Positions 49,991-58,762 are shown, numbered from the stretch's first letter. The stretch: DNA of 64,000 bases from Bacteroidales bacterium (GCA_014800845.1 JAAVFJ010000005.1:1-64000), one strand, 5' to 3'. Notes: generated by a model not told the origin, from the letters alone. Numbers and translations are program-made.

Positions 49991-51598
49991 ATGAAATTAT
50001 TTCACATTTACCTCCGCGCTCTTCTATTGCTCTGCATCTCCGTCACCCTTTACGCGTGTTCCGGACGTGATGACAACAGCCATGAGTCCATCCCTGCCAA
50101 GGAATTGTCGCAGCTTGACAACCTAATTAACCAAAGCAAGGAGATTGATGCCCGCAAAGCCCGCGCCATTGATTCCCTCCAGTCAGTGCTGAAGCATATC
50201 CCCCACTCCGACTCCCTCAAACAGATGCAGACGTTGCGCGCCATTGGCAATCAATATCGCAGTTTTTGCTCGGATTCATCGGTGATTTACTATGGTCGTG
50301 CCCAACAGATAGCAAGCCGTATCAACCCTAAGACCTACGGCACCGACCTGCGCATAGACCTGATTAACGCATGCGCCGCATCAGGTATATTCACCATAGC
50401 GGAACACACCCTTCTCGAGCTCGACTCCGCTTCGCTCTCGCCCACTCAGACCATAGCCCACGCAAAGGCCGGTCGCCAGCTCTACTCCTATTACCGCGGC
50501 TATATGGACGACGACAATGACATCACCCCGATGCTCACAAGCCGTTTCACTGAGTATGACTCCTTTCTGCGCGAAAAGCTCCCCCCCGATGACCCCTATC
50601 GCAAATTCTGGACAGCCGAGCAGCACATGAGAGAAGGACGCAACAAGGAGGCCCGACGCGAACTGGAAGCCATGCTTAAGAACCTGAGTCCCACCGACAA
50701 CCTCTACGGCATGGTAGCTTTCGGCGCAGCCCAGGCATCGCGGAATATGGGCGACGATTACAATTATGGTCGCTATCTGGCACTCTCGGCCATGAGCGAC
50801 GTGCAAGGCTCGGTGAAGGAGACTCTCGCCATGCCGGCGCTGGCACAATGGCTCTACGAGAAGGGGGAGGTGGACCGCGCCTACAAGTACATCAATGTCT
50901 CGCTGAATGACGCCACCACCTCCAACTCGCGCATGCGCACAGTGGCGATAGCCAACTATGTCCCTATCATAGACAATTCCTACCGCCACAAAATCAGCGC
51001 GTCGCGCGATGAGCTCATGATTTACTTCCTGCTGGTGGTAGTGCTTCTCATTACATCGGGCACCCTGCTCGCCATCTTCCTGCGCAACCTGCGACGCTCC
51101 AATCAGATTCGCCGCAAGCTCCGCACTCAGACCAAGATGCAGGAGAACTACATAGGCCACTTCCTGGGAATGTGTGCCTCCTACGCCGACAAACTCGAAG
51201 CTACCCGCAAACTCGTGCAGCGAAAAATCACCGCAGGCCAGACCGATGAGCTGCTCAAAATGCTCAAGACCTCACGCACCTCGGAGGATCAGACCGACGA
51301 TTTCTTCAAGATTTTCGACGAGACGTTCCTGGACCTTTACCCCGATTTCATCGACAAATTTAATACCCTGCTCCGCCCCGAAGAGCAAATCTCATACACC
51401 AAAGGCACGCCCCTCACCACCGAGCTACGCATCTACGCATTCGTGCGTCTCGGTGTGCAGGAGAGCGTGAGGATAGCTCAGATTCTCCGCTGCTCCGTCA
51501 GCACCATCTACACTTACCGCAACCGCATGCGCGGAAGAGCAATCAACCGCGACACGTTTGAGCAGCAGGTCAGCACCCTCGGCGAGGAAAAAGACTGA
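49991..51598 (+). CDS. Membrane-bound TPR protein with C-terminal HTH (DUF6377-like)
   Basis: 535 residues. Starts with a lipoprotein-like signal (MKLFHIYLRALLLLCISVTLYAC), then an alpha-helical TPR-like region (about 40-330), a membrane span (YFLLVVVLLITSGTLLAIFL, about 342-361), a coiled coil (RNLRRSNQIRRKLRTQTKMQ) and a C-terminal helix-turn-helix (ELRIYAFVRLGVQESVRIAQILRCSVSTIYTYRNRMR, about 475-515). The layout suggests a periplasmic sensor joined to a DNA-binding output, as in DUF6377 proteins of Bacteroidota. DNA binding is inferred from the HTH only. The leader carries palindromic element D. Confidence 0.78.
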   Translation: MKLFHIYLRALLLLCISVTLYACSGRDDNSHESIPAKELSQLDNLINQSKEIDARKARAIDSLQSVLKHIPHSDSLKQMQTLRAIGNQYRSFCSDSSVIYYGRAQQIASRINPKTYGTDLRIDLINACAASGIFTIAEHTLLELDSASLSPTQTIAHAKAGRQLYSYYRGYMDDDNDITPMLTSRFTEYDSFLREKLPPDDPYRKFWTAEQHMREGRNKEARRELEAMLKNLSPTDNLYGMVAFGAAQASRNMGDDYNYGRYLALSAMSDVQGSVKETLAMPALAQWLYEKGEVDRAYKYINVSLNDATTSNSRMRTVAIANYVPIIDNSYRHKISASRDELMIYFLLVVVLLITSGTLLAIFLRNLRRSNQIRRKLRTQTKMQENYIGHFLGMCASYADKLEATRKLVQRKITAGQTDELLKMLKTSRTSEDQTDDFFKIFDETFLDLYPDFIDKFNTLLRPEEQISYTKGTPLTTELRIYAFVRLGVQESVRIAQILRCSVSTIYTYRNRMRGRAINRDTFEQQVSTLGEEKD

Positions 51599-51794
51599 TT
51601 CAGCAGGGCAAATTTGCGCCAAATTTAGTCGAAAATGAGGTTGAAAACCTTAAACTCTCAGGATAGATAAGTTTATATTTGGACAAATAAGCAATATTGA
51701 TTATCAGCCGTTTAAATTAAAACTAACTTATATCACACCTTATATTTGCTTCGCAAAGCTTGCAGTACGCTCATTGATGTATTAACTTTGCATT

Positions 51795-52052
51795 GTCAAA
51801 AGGTCAGAGACCTGCTCGGCAGAGGCCGAAAGAGGGGACCTGATGACAACACAACAAAGATAAAAAAGACAGCAACGTCTATTAAGATATAGCAACGACA
51901 TACAGCATAGAAGAGATTTTAGGTAGAAAGATTAGGTTAGTTATTAAGATATTCGTAAATAAATCGTTTATGTTAGGTTTGTAGAAAAAATCAACGACAC
52001 AATTTTTTGCAGCTGCATCATCTTGGGAAAGAAGGTGCGGTTGATTTTTTTT
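51795..52052 (+). ncRNA. Candidate structured non-coding RNA with own promoter and terminator
   Basis: A perfect TAACTTTG box (51783-51790), with TTG 20 bases before it, opens a transcript with a 5' domain in which TTGTCA (51793-51798) pairs with TGACAA (51844-51849), GGTC with GACC, and TCGGC with GCCGA around an AGAG loop. The 3' end is a terminator: AATCAAC and GTTGATT enclose GCATC-TCTT paired with AAGA-GGTGC, followed by eight T. The middle is AT-rich and unstructured by eye. No open frame fits. Family unknown; TPP riboswitch, tmRNA and SRP RNA signatures are absent. The remainder of 51599-52280 shows no gene. Confidence 0.55.
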
Positions 52053-52280
52053 ATTTCCCATTCGGCCGGCTTTACGCAGGCATTTCAGTCCGTTCCATCC
52101 TCCCCTAAAAAGTACAGCACCGGATTCTCACGAACCCGGCACTGCCGATTAATAAAAGCTAAATAATTTGCGTTAAGGAGCCGGCTATCGGAAAGCCTCA
52201 TGCTTTCGGCCGTTATCCTTTTATGCGGCAGCCTCAGCTTTCACAAGGCGGGACCACCATTTATCTTTAATCTCAACGGT

Positions 52281-54389
52281 CTACTTCACCGTAATTTTGA
52301 AAATCTTTGTGCCCTGACGGATAACATAGATACCCGGAGCGAGATCCTTGACAGAACCATCCACCGGCAATCCGCCTACAGTGAAGATTTCTGCCGCTGC
52401 ATCGGGGTCAAGTCTGTCAGAGGCATTCTCATCAATTATGTCAGGAACATCAGTCATCAGGCCATGGTTAATTGTCACTGTACGTATCGGCGCATCAGCA
52501 TAAAGAGATTCGGCGCTGATCGTGACAGGATTGAACAACTCAGGGGTCTCCTTGACCGTGATAAGACCGTTATGGTCCACATACGCTTTGGATGCGTCTG
52601 ACGATGTCCAGAAGATATGACCCGAGTCAAGGCCGTCACCTTCCAACGCTGCAGTGCGCTGATGAGTCTCACCGGCGGTATTGACGAAGATATGCTCTGC
52701 AGTATTGTAATCAGATGACGCAGCTGCCGCGTAGACAAACGAAGGTGCCAATATCAGTTTACCGACAGTGAGAGACATTCCTGTGGGAGCATTCATCTCA
52801 GCTCGATTGGTAAACAGTGCCCAATAACCCGCATTGTAGTTGGCGTGCTTTTTACCCTGAAGATGCAATTGGGCCGTATAGGCCGGAAACGAGGTAGACT
52901 GAAGAGTCGGAGCCTTCTGCGCCGTGAGGTATATATCGGTTAATGAGGTGCAACCTTTGAAAGCATCTGTCCCGATATTATTCAGCCGGTGACCCATATA
53001 TATGGATACCAGACCTGAGCACCCGTTAAATGCGTTGCTGCCTATAACCTTTACGGATGGGGGTATAACTATTGATTTTAACGATGAGCAGTCCAGAAAG
53101 CAATGATTCTTGATTTCACTAAGACAACTGCTCAGAGTTACTGTCTCCAGCGCCGTGCAGCCATCGAATGAATAGGAACCTAAATAAGTCACAGAGTTGG
53201 GCATCTCTACGCTGCGGAGCTGGCGGCAGAATTTGAATACGTCGCCCGCTAAATTAACCACAGACGAGGGGAGCACTACCTCCTCCAGAGCGGTATTATA
53301 GAAAGCGCGATAACCGAGTGTATGCACGCTTGAGGGGATGGTGACGGAGGCAAGCTTATTACAGTTATAGAATGCGCCGGGTTTAATCTCTTTCACAGTG
53401 TACTTTTTGGCATCAAGCATCACAGTGGCGGGAATGTCGGCACTTGCAATAGATTTGGTGACTGCAGCAACCGCGCATGTGGCCGCAGATTCATCAATAA
53501 CGGTGTAGAATAAATTCGAGTCTGAATCAGATGCGGGAGAACAGGGAAGCACATTGATGTAAATTATCATGTCGCCGGCATAAATAGAGCGGGCAGTCAC
53601 TGTGACCGGAGTATCTATAACTGCATTGCAAGTCAATTTGCCATTGACCACGGTAATCTTTTCAGAATCTGACACTTGCCAAAACACAGTTGCCTCAGTA
53701 AGGTCAGTACCTTTCAAGGTTGTCGTGAAAGTCATTGTGTTGCCGGGAGCGAGATAGGCCTCAATAGACGCGCTCTGAGCCGGGGTCGCTGTCACAGGAG
53801 CTCCTGAAGCAATCGTAGCGAGATTATAGGTGCTCATGCCCGTAGGCAGTGGCATGGGTACCTGAGTGGCGAAATTCTTCCAATAAGACGCGCCATAACC
53901 TGAGGTCTGGGTGTCTGAAAGATGCAGAGTTGCGGTATAGGCAGGAAATGATGTGGACTGGATAGAGGGGGCCTTCAGGGCTGTAATGTAAATATCCGCC
54001 AAAGCGACATCGTCCTTAAAAGCGTTTGCGCCTATGGTTGCCACCTCCGGACCGAGATAGACTTTTGTCAAAGCCTTACAGCCCGAGAAAGCCGAAGCTC
54101 CAATCTTGGTGACAGTAGGAGCAATCACAGCGCTCTGCAGAGCTGTGCAATTGAGAAATGCATTGTCCGCAATTGCAGTAACTGTGTAAGCCCCCGCCTG
54201 AGCCGGGATTGTGACAGCAGTGATAGTCTTGGACGAAGAAGTCTTTACGGCACACGTCCGCGCCGCTTCATCCAGCACCGAATAGGTCAGGGTCACGGCG
54301 CCGGAAGTGTAAGTAAAATCCTGAGCGAGAATCGGAATGGCCACGAAGACTCCTAACAGGGTTAGTAATAGTTTTTTCATCGCATTCAT
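52281..54389 (-). CDS. BspA-type leucine-rich repeat surface protein with Ig-like domains
   Basis: 702 residues. Signal peptide near the start (KKLLLTLLGVFVAIPILA), start at ATG 54389 or three codons later. Two similar halves each hold LRR_5 (BspA-type) repeats such as YTVTAIADNAFLNCTALQSAVI and YTVKEIKPGAFYNCNKLASVTI, then a WALFTN- or YWKNFATQ-type segment and an Ig-like domain (about 195-275 and 545-650). It ends in a type IX-like tail (EIFTVGGLPVDGS, LAPGIYVIRQGTKIFKITVK). BspA proteins bind host matrix or other cells. An inverted repeat straddles the start codon (54387-54442). Confidence 0.82.
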   Translation of the reverse strand: MNAMKKLLLTLLGVFVAIPILAQDFTYTSGAVTLTYSVLDEAARTCAVKTSSSKTITAVTIPAQAGAYTVTAIADNAFLNCTALQSAVIAPTVTKIGASAFSGCKALTKVYLGPEVATIGANAFKDDVALADIYITALKAPSIQSTSFPAYTATLHLSDTQTSGYGASYWKNFATQVPMPLPTGMSTYNLATIASGAPVTATPAQSASIEAYLAPGNTMTFTTTLKGTDLTEATVFWQVSDSEKITVVNGKLTCNAVIDTPVTVTARSIYAGDMIIYINVLPCSPASDSDSNLFYTVIDESAATCAVAAVTKSIASADIPATVMLDAKKYTVKEIKPGAFYNCNKLASVTIPSSVHTLGYRAFYNTALEEVVLPSSVVNLAGDVFKFCRQLRSVEMPNSVTYLGSYSFDGCTALETVTLSSCLSEIKNHCFLDCSSLKSIVIPPSVKVIGSNAFNGCSGLVSIYMGHRLNNIGTDAFKGCTSLTDIYLTAQKAPTLQSTSFPAYTAQLHLQGKKHANYNAGYWALFTNRAEMNAPTGMSLTVGKLILAPSFVYAAAASSDYNTAEHIFVNTAGETHQRTAALEGDGLDSGHIFWTSSDASKAYVDHNGLITVKETPELFNPVTISAESLYADAPIRTVTINHGLMTDVPDIIDENASDRLDPDAAAEIFTVGGLPVDGSVKDLAPGIYVIRQGTKIFKITVK

Positions 54390-54442
54390 AGGGATTAAAC
54401 AGTAAACATTTAAACATAGATTTACTGCATGATTCCCCTATG
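54387..54442 (-). promoter_or_regulatory. Nested inverted repeat at the start codon of the LRR gene
   Basis: Two nested perfect 7-bp pairs: CATAGGG (54387-54393) with CCCTATG (54436-54442), and CAGTAAA (54400-54406) with TTTACTG (54421-54427). On the minus-strand message the ATG of the LRR gene lies inside the outer stem, so folding could block translation initiation. Confidence 0.5.
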
Positions 54443-54465
54443 CAGCCGATACACCGTAAGTTATA

Positions 54466-54798
54466 AAAAAAAAGCGTAGGAATCCGTATCAGTTGCTATC
54501 CCACACCTTGAGGCTTCTCGCATTGCCCACCAATAGTCGGATAGCAACGCAGAAGCCCACGCCAGTATATGCAACTATTAATCCACCTCGCTGCATCGTC
54601 TCGATACAATGAGTCAGATTACGTAGAATTACATAACCACCGGGCATCTACCGTTGCTGAATCCTTGACTATTGGTAATGAAATTTTGCGAGAATTTCAA
54701 GGTGTCAAGAATTAGCGTCGATAAACGCTCTTAAAATATGTCGTTTGCCGACCCCTCCCACATTAGCCCCAGACCGAGACTTCTGCATGGGCGGTCTG
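54466..54798 (-). ncRNA. Candidate novel structured non-coding RNA (about 330 nt)
   Basis: An independent minus-strand unit: -7 box TAATTTTG (54812-54805) with TTGGC 22 bases upstream, and nine T at the far end (54473-54465). From the 5' end: a CAGACCG/CGGTCTG hairpin (54798-54770); a long hairpin with CTTGAC/GTCAAG closing GAAATT/AATTTC (54709-54664); a TTATGTA/TACGTAA hairpin; a TGTATCG/CGATGCA hairpin with an AGA loop; and a terminal domain in which GCGTGGG (54562-54556) pairs with CCTACGC (54480-54474) and encloses the perfect 10-bp GTTGCTATCC/GGATAGCAAC. No plausible protein frame. tmRNA, RNase P and SRP signatures were sought and not found. Confidence 0.6.
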
Positions 54799-54934
54799 CA
54801 ACAGCAAAATTACAAATAATTTTTTTATCTGCCAATAAGTTGCGCCTAATTTTACATTTTTTATGTTGCAAATCATTACAGGTTTCGCCCCGATAAGAAT
54901 CGAAGTCTTGCCTGTTAAAAGGTGGATGATAGAG

Positions 54935-54973
54935 AAAAAGCAAGGGACCGTGTCGTCAAACACAGCCCCTTGC
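54935..54973 (-). terminator. Intrinsic terminator of the OmpA gene
   Basis: On the minus strand GCAAGGGG, CTGTGT, then ACAC and TCCCTTGC form a strong stem-loop followed by TTTTTC. It lies about 105 bases after the OmpA stop and separates that transcript from the ncRNA candidate at 54466-54798. The rest of 54974-55078 shows nothing. Confidence 0.75.
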
Positions 54974-55078
54974 GAGTAATACTAAATAAGTTGGTTTCTA
55001 TATTGCCTCCCATGGAGTTCTCTCAGGAGGGAGAGCTGTACCGGCAGCGCCGGCAAAGCTCGTCTAAGTATCTTATAT

Positions 55079-56260
55079 TTACTTCGTTACAGTAGTAGTG
55101 GTGGTAGAGGTAGCGGGCTCGTCGAGAGTGCAGATTGCTACGCGGTTCCAGCTTTCTTCCTCAAACATGTGGCCGATGCCCTGACCCTCAGCCTGGATGC
55201 GGCTGGCGGGGATGCCATACTTGTTGATAAGAGTAGTCTTAACAGACTCAGCGCGCTGGTTGGCGAGGCGGATGTTAACATCTACAGGACCGTCCTGTGA
55301 AGCGTAACCCTTGATTACTACAGTAGCCTTGGGGTGGTTCTTCAGGTAAGAAGCTACGGCTGCTACGTTAGGCATCTGAGAAGCGGTGATGTTGTAGCGA
55401 CCGAGGTCGAAGTTCACATAGCGCACGGTTGAGAGCTGGTCAGTCTTAGTGCTTTTAGTCACCACTTCGGGCTTACGGTCCTTACAAGCCTGGAGCTCGT
55501 TGGCGAGAGCCTGATTGTCGGCAGCTGCCTGAGCGAGAGCGTTACCGGCGAGTACGAGGTCGCCACGCATTGCGTTGATCTGAGCGTTGAGGGCGTCTAC
55601 TTCAGCCTGGTCATAGGGGCGAACGTAGTTGAAACCGTTGCCGAGAGCTACGCTCACACCGGCCTGGAGGTTAAACTGACCCTTGTTGGCGTTATAAGCG
55701 GCAGAAGAGTATTCTACACCTGCATCGCTCATATCCCAGCTTACTGAGGGCTTCAGGGCGATGGTCACTCTTTCTGAGGGGTGGAAATTGAAGTTCAGGC
55801 CCACCTTTGTGCCGAAGTAGTTGTGGTCGGCAGTAGGTTCATTCTTGAAGTAGTGGCCCCAGCCTGCGCCACCTACAGCCTCGATGTCAAACACGCGCTG
55901 ACCGGCCTGATAGGGAGCAAAGAGATTGAAGAGGTTAACGGCACCGTAGACGCCTACGTACTGGCTGTCGAAAGCGGTGGAGCTCTTCGGGCCGTAGCCA
56001 TACCATGAGGAGGTGTTGATACCCCAGTTGCCTTCTACACCTACGCCGAAAGCGGGAGTAATCTGTTTCTGAATCTGGAGGCCTACCAGACCACGCATGT
56101 CACCGAAGAATGCACCGTGGTTGAGAGGAGTGGTAACACCACCATTGAGACCGATTGACATATTGTCAAAGAAGCCGGGTTTTGTCACGGCAAGCTGCTG
56201 AGCGCTCATTGTCGCTGCTACGCCACCTACGAGAGCGGCGGTAAGTAATAATTTTTTCAT
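55079..56260 (-). CDS. OmpA-family outer-membrane protein
   Basis: 393 residues from ATG 56260 (17 upstream in-frame codons lack signal character). Signal peptide MKKLLLTAALVGGVAATMSA, then an eight-strand-like barrel (about 25-210, with SIGLNGGVTTPLNHGAFFGD and GVSVALGNGFNYVRPYD), an alpha-helical linker and a peptidoglycan-binding OmpA domain (about 270-380: VVIKGYASQDGPVDVNIRLANQRAESVKTTL). Such proteins tie the outer membrane to the cell wall and are usually abundant. A strong terminator follows. No perfect -7 box was found; a degenerate candidate lies about 56360-56370. Confidence 0.92.
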   Translation of the reverse strand: MKKLLLTAALVGGVAATMSAQQLAVTKPGFFDNMSIGLNGGVTTPLNHGAFFGDMRGLVGLQIQKQITPAFGVGVEGNWGINTSSWYGYGPKSSTAFDSQYVGVYGAVNLFNLFAPYQAGQRVFDIEAVGGAGWGHYFKNEPTADHNYFGTKVGLNFNFHPSERVTIALKPSVSWDMSDAGVEYSSAAYNANKGQFNLQAGVSVALGNGFNYVRPYDQAEVDALNAQINAMRGDLVLAGNALAQAAADNQALANELQACKDRKPEVVTKSTKTDQLSTVRYVNFDLGRYNITASQMPNVAAVASYLKNHPKATVVIKGYASQDGPVDVNIRLANQRAESVKTTLINKYGIPASRIQAEGQGIGHMFEEESWNRVAICTLDEPATSTTTTTVTK

Positions 56261-56629
56261 AATGAGATATGATTTAAGTAAATAGTGAGAATTTTTATGT
56301 CTCTCACGCAATCCTTAAAATCAGCGTATTCCTTATTAAGTCTGTCCACGCTCTGACCTTAAAGCATTGGCGCAAAAGTCTTATTTAACTCGATAGCTGC
56401 ACTCATTGCGGCTATGTACATGATAAACAGCATTGGGCCGCAGAATGTTTTCTCACGCCTGAAAAGTTTTAAAGCGAAGAGTCCCTGACTCCCCCTTCCC
56501 TCCGGCGAACCGGAAGCCACACATGCCGCACAGCCACTCATAACTCCGCAGTTTGCAGCGCCGAATTCGGAAAGCATTTGCACGGCTAAAAAAATTCAGT
56601 TACTTTTGCAACTCAACACAATCTACACA
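56261..56629. other. Divergent gene-free region between OmpA and DUF4491 genes
   Basis: 369 bp with the plus-strand -7 box at 56601-56608 and an unresolved OmpA promoter. A 74-codon minus-strand frame at 56359-56583 lacks family resemblance and a start context, so it is not called. The OmpA leader may exceed 80 nt. Confidence 0.4.
56601..56608 (+). promoter_or_regulatory. Promoter -7 box for the DUF4491 gene
   Basis: TACTTTTG followed by C, a perfect TAnnTTTG match, 21 bases upstream of ATG 56630. Confidence 0.55.
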
Positions 56630-56935
56630 ATGAATTTCTTAGAAGAATACAATCTGACGGGCCTGGTCATAGGCATCTGCACATTCTTAATCATAGGACT
56701 CTTTCACCCCCTGGTAATAAAAGGTGAATACTATTTCGGCATCAAAATAAAATGGGCTTTCCTGGCCGGGGGCATCATCTTCACGGCTCTCACCCTGCTG
56801 GCCGGCAATGTACTCATCTCTTCGTTCTGCGGCGTGACAGCCTTCAGCTGCTTCTGGAGCATAAAAGAGGTGGCCGAGCAGGTGGAGAGAGTCCGCAAAG
56901 GCTGGTTCCCCGCCAACCCGCGCCGCAAATATTAA
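56630..56935 (+). CDS. DUF4491 membrane protein
   Basis: 101 residues from ATG 56630 with three hydrophobic segments (LTGLVIGICTFLIIGLFHPLVI, IKWAFLAGGIIFTALTLLAG, VLISSFCGVTAFSCFWSI) and a tail (EVAEQVERVRKGWFPANPRRKY) matching DUF4491, a small family found widely in gut bacteria. The FHPLVIKGEYYFG segment after the first helix is its best mark. Function unknown. It precedes pheS by 122 bases. Confidence 0.8.
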   Translation: MNFLEEYNLTGLVIGICTFLIIGLFHPLVIKGEYYFGIKIKWAFLAGGIIFTALTLLAGNVLISSFCGVTAFSCFWSIKEVAEQVERVRKGWFPANPRRKY

Positions 56936-57057
56936 TACAATCCCCGTCGGTTTTTAATCCACTGCGGCGGGAAATTGTGACGGATTTGCGGGGTTGGGAA
57001 AATTTTTGTAAATTCGCGGCTGATATGTGCCCGGTTCTGAGTGGGCCTTACTTACTT

Positions 57058-58086
57058 ATGATTGAAAAGATTAATGAACTCATGACACGCGTAGCGTCTC
57101 TTCAGGCCTCGTCGGCTGAAGAGGTGGAGCAACTGCGTGTGCAATATCTTAGCAAAAAGGGTGAAATCTCCCTGCTGTTCAATGATTTCCGCAACGTGCC
57201 CGCAGAGCAGAAGCGCGAAGTCGGTCAGAAAATCAATGAGCTTAAGACTCTGGCCACCGACCGCATAGCCGAGCTACGCGAGGCGGTGGAGGCCAAGGAT
57301 GAGGCTGACCGCGAGGCAGGCATAGACCTGACCCGCACCGCCACCCCCCTGCCGGGCGGCACCCGCCATCCGCTGAATCTGGTGAAGGCTCAGATGCTCG
57401 ACATCTTCGCCCGCATGGGCTTCACCATAGCCGACGGCCCGGAGGTGGAGGATGACTGGCATGTGTTCTCCGCGCTGAATTTCGCAGCCGACCATCCGGC
57501 CCGCGACATGCAGGACACCTTCTTCATAGCCCGCAATCCTGCCGATGTGCTGCTGCGCACCCACACCTCATCAGTGCAGACACGCACCATGGAGAAGGCG
57601 CAGCCCCCTATCCGCATAGTCTGCCCCGGCCGCGTCTACCGCAACGAGGCAATCTCTGCACGCGCTCACTGCTTCTTCCATCAGATTGAGGGTCTGTACA
57701 TTGACCGCAACGTGTCGTTTGCCGACCTGCGCCAGGTGCTCCTGCTCTTTGCCCGCCAGATGTTTGGCCCCGAGACCAAGATTCGCCTCCGCCCCTCTTA
57801 CTTCCCCTTCACCGAGCCTTCAGCCGAGATGGACATCTCCTGCAATATCTGCGGCGGCAAAGGCTGCGGCTTCTGCAAACAGACCGGTTGGGTGGAAATC
57901 CTGGGTTGCGGCATGGTGGACCCCGCTGTGCTTGAAGCCTGCGGCATAGACTCCAAGGAGTACACCGGCTACGCTTTCGGCATGGGCGTGGAGCGTATTA
58001 CCAACCTGAAATACAGAGTGAAAGACCTGCGCATGTTCTCCGAGAACGATGTGCGCTTCCTCGACGAATTCATAGCCGCGAAGTAA
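57058..58086 (+). CDS. pheS: Phenylalanyl-tRNA synthetase alpha subunit
   Basis: 342 residues from ATG 57058; the open frame extends about 100 codons upstream through the DUF4491 gene in another frame and is not coding there. N-terminal coiled coil (about 1-85), then the class II catalytic domain: motif 1 near HPLNLVKAQMLDIFARMGF, motif 2 PGRVYRNEAISARAHCFFHQIEGL, and motif 3 YTGYAFGMGVERITNLKYRVKDLRMFSENDVRFL. It charges tRNA-Phe together with PheT, whose gene is not adjacent. nth follows after 19 bases. Confidence 0.96.
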   Translation: MIEKINELMTRVASLQASSAEEVEQLRVQYLSKKGEISLLFNDFRNVPAEQKREVGQKINELKTLATDRIAELREAVEAKDEADREAGIDLTRTATPLPGGTRHPLNLVKAQMLDIFARMGFTIADGPEVEDDWHVFSALNFAADHPARDMQDTFFIARNPADVLLRTHTSSVQTRTMEKAQPPIRIVCPGRVYRNEAISARAHCFFHQIEGLYIDRNVSFADLRQVLLLFARQMFGPETKIRLRPSYFPFTEPSAEMDISCNICGGKGCGFCKQTGWVEILGCGMVDPAVLEACGIDSKEYTGYAFGMGVERITNLKYRVKDLRMFSENDVRFLDEFIAAK

Positions 58087-58105
58087 CCACCGCTGCAAAT
58101 CCGTC

Positions 58106-58762
58106 ATGACTATCAAAGAAAGATACGAGGGCGTAATCTCCACATTCCGGGAGATTATGCCCTCGCCTACTACCGAGCTGGACTTCGACACCCCGTTTCA
58201 TCTGCTGCTGGCCGTAATTCTCTCAGCGCAATGCACCGACAAGAGGGTCAACATTGTGTCGCCCGCACTGTTCAAGGCCTACCCGGACCCCGCATCGCTG
58301 GCGGCCGCCGAGCCCGGCGAGGTTTTTGAATACATTAAGAGCGTAACATTCCCCAACAACAAGAGCCGCCATCTGGTCAATGCCGCCAAAACCCTGATGG
58401 AGGAGTTTGGAGGTGAGCTCCCCTCTGACATTGATTCACTCACGCGCCTTCCGGGCGTGGGGCGCAAGACGGCCAACGTGATGCTGGCAGTGGTGTGGGG
58501 CAAAGCCGCTATGCCGGTAGACACCCATGTATTCAGAGTGAGCAATCGTATCGGCCTGACTACCAATTCCAAAACGCCGCTCGCCACAGAGAAGGCGCTC
58601 GTGAAGCATATCCCGGCCGAGCTGCTTCCCGATGCTCACCACTGGCTGATTCTCCACGGGCGCTATGTCTGCAAAGCTCGCAAACCGCTCTGTGGCGAAT
58701 GTGCCATAGCCCGATTCTGCCGCGAATACGCGCGCAATGAGAAAGCCGCCAAGAAAGCCTAA
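58106..58762 (+). CDS. nth: Endonuclease III (base excision repair glycosylase/lyase)
   Basis: 218 residues, standard size. The helix-hairpin-helix LPGVGRKTANVML carries the catalytic Lys121, and Asp139 in MPVDTHVFRVSNRIGL completes the active site. The four cysteines of the 4Fe-4S cluster (Cys189, Cys196, Cys199, Cys205; spacing C-x6-C-x2-C-x5-C) are all present. It removes oxidised pyrimidines and nicks the abasic site. Directly downstream of pheS on the same strand, so probably co-transcribed. Confidence 0.96.
   Translation: MTIKERYEGVISTFREIMPSPTTELDFDTPFHLLLAVILSAQCTDKRVNIVSPALFKAYPDPASLAAAEPGEVFEYIKSVTFPNNKSRHLVNAAKTLMEEFGGELPSDIDSLTRLPGVGRKTANVMLAVVWGKAAMPVDTHVFRVSNRIGLTTNSKTPLATEKALVKHIPAELLPDAHHWLILHGRYVCKARKPLCGECAIARFCREYARNEKAAKKA

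Noticed and set aside
51795..52052. TPP riboswitch, because of an ACCTGATGA string
   Set aside because: The partner CTGAGA and the second-helix consensus are missing, and no plus-strand gene follows.
54466..54798. tmRNA, RNase P RNA or SRP RNA as identity of the structured RNA
   Set aside because: No GGTTCGAATCC acceptor-arm signature or tag frame ending in Ala-Ala, no GAGGAAAGTCC-type RNase P core, and no GGAAGCAGCC-type SRP loop were found. A short Ala-Asn-Asp reading is followed at once by a stop in the wrong context.
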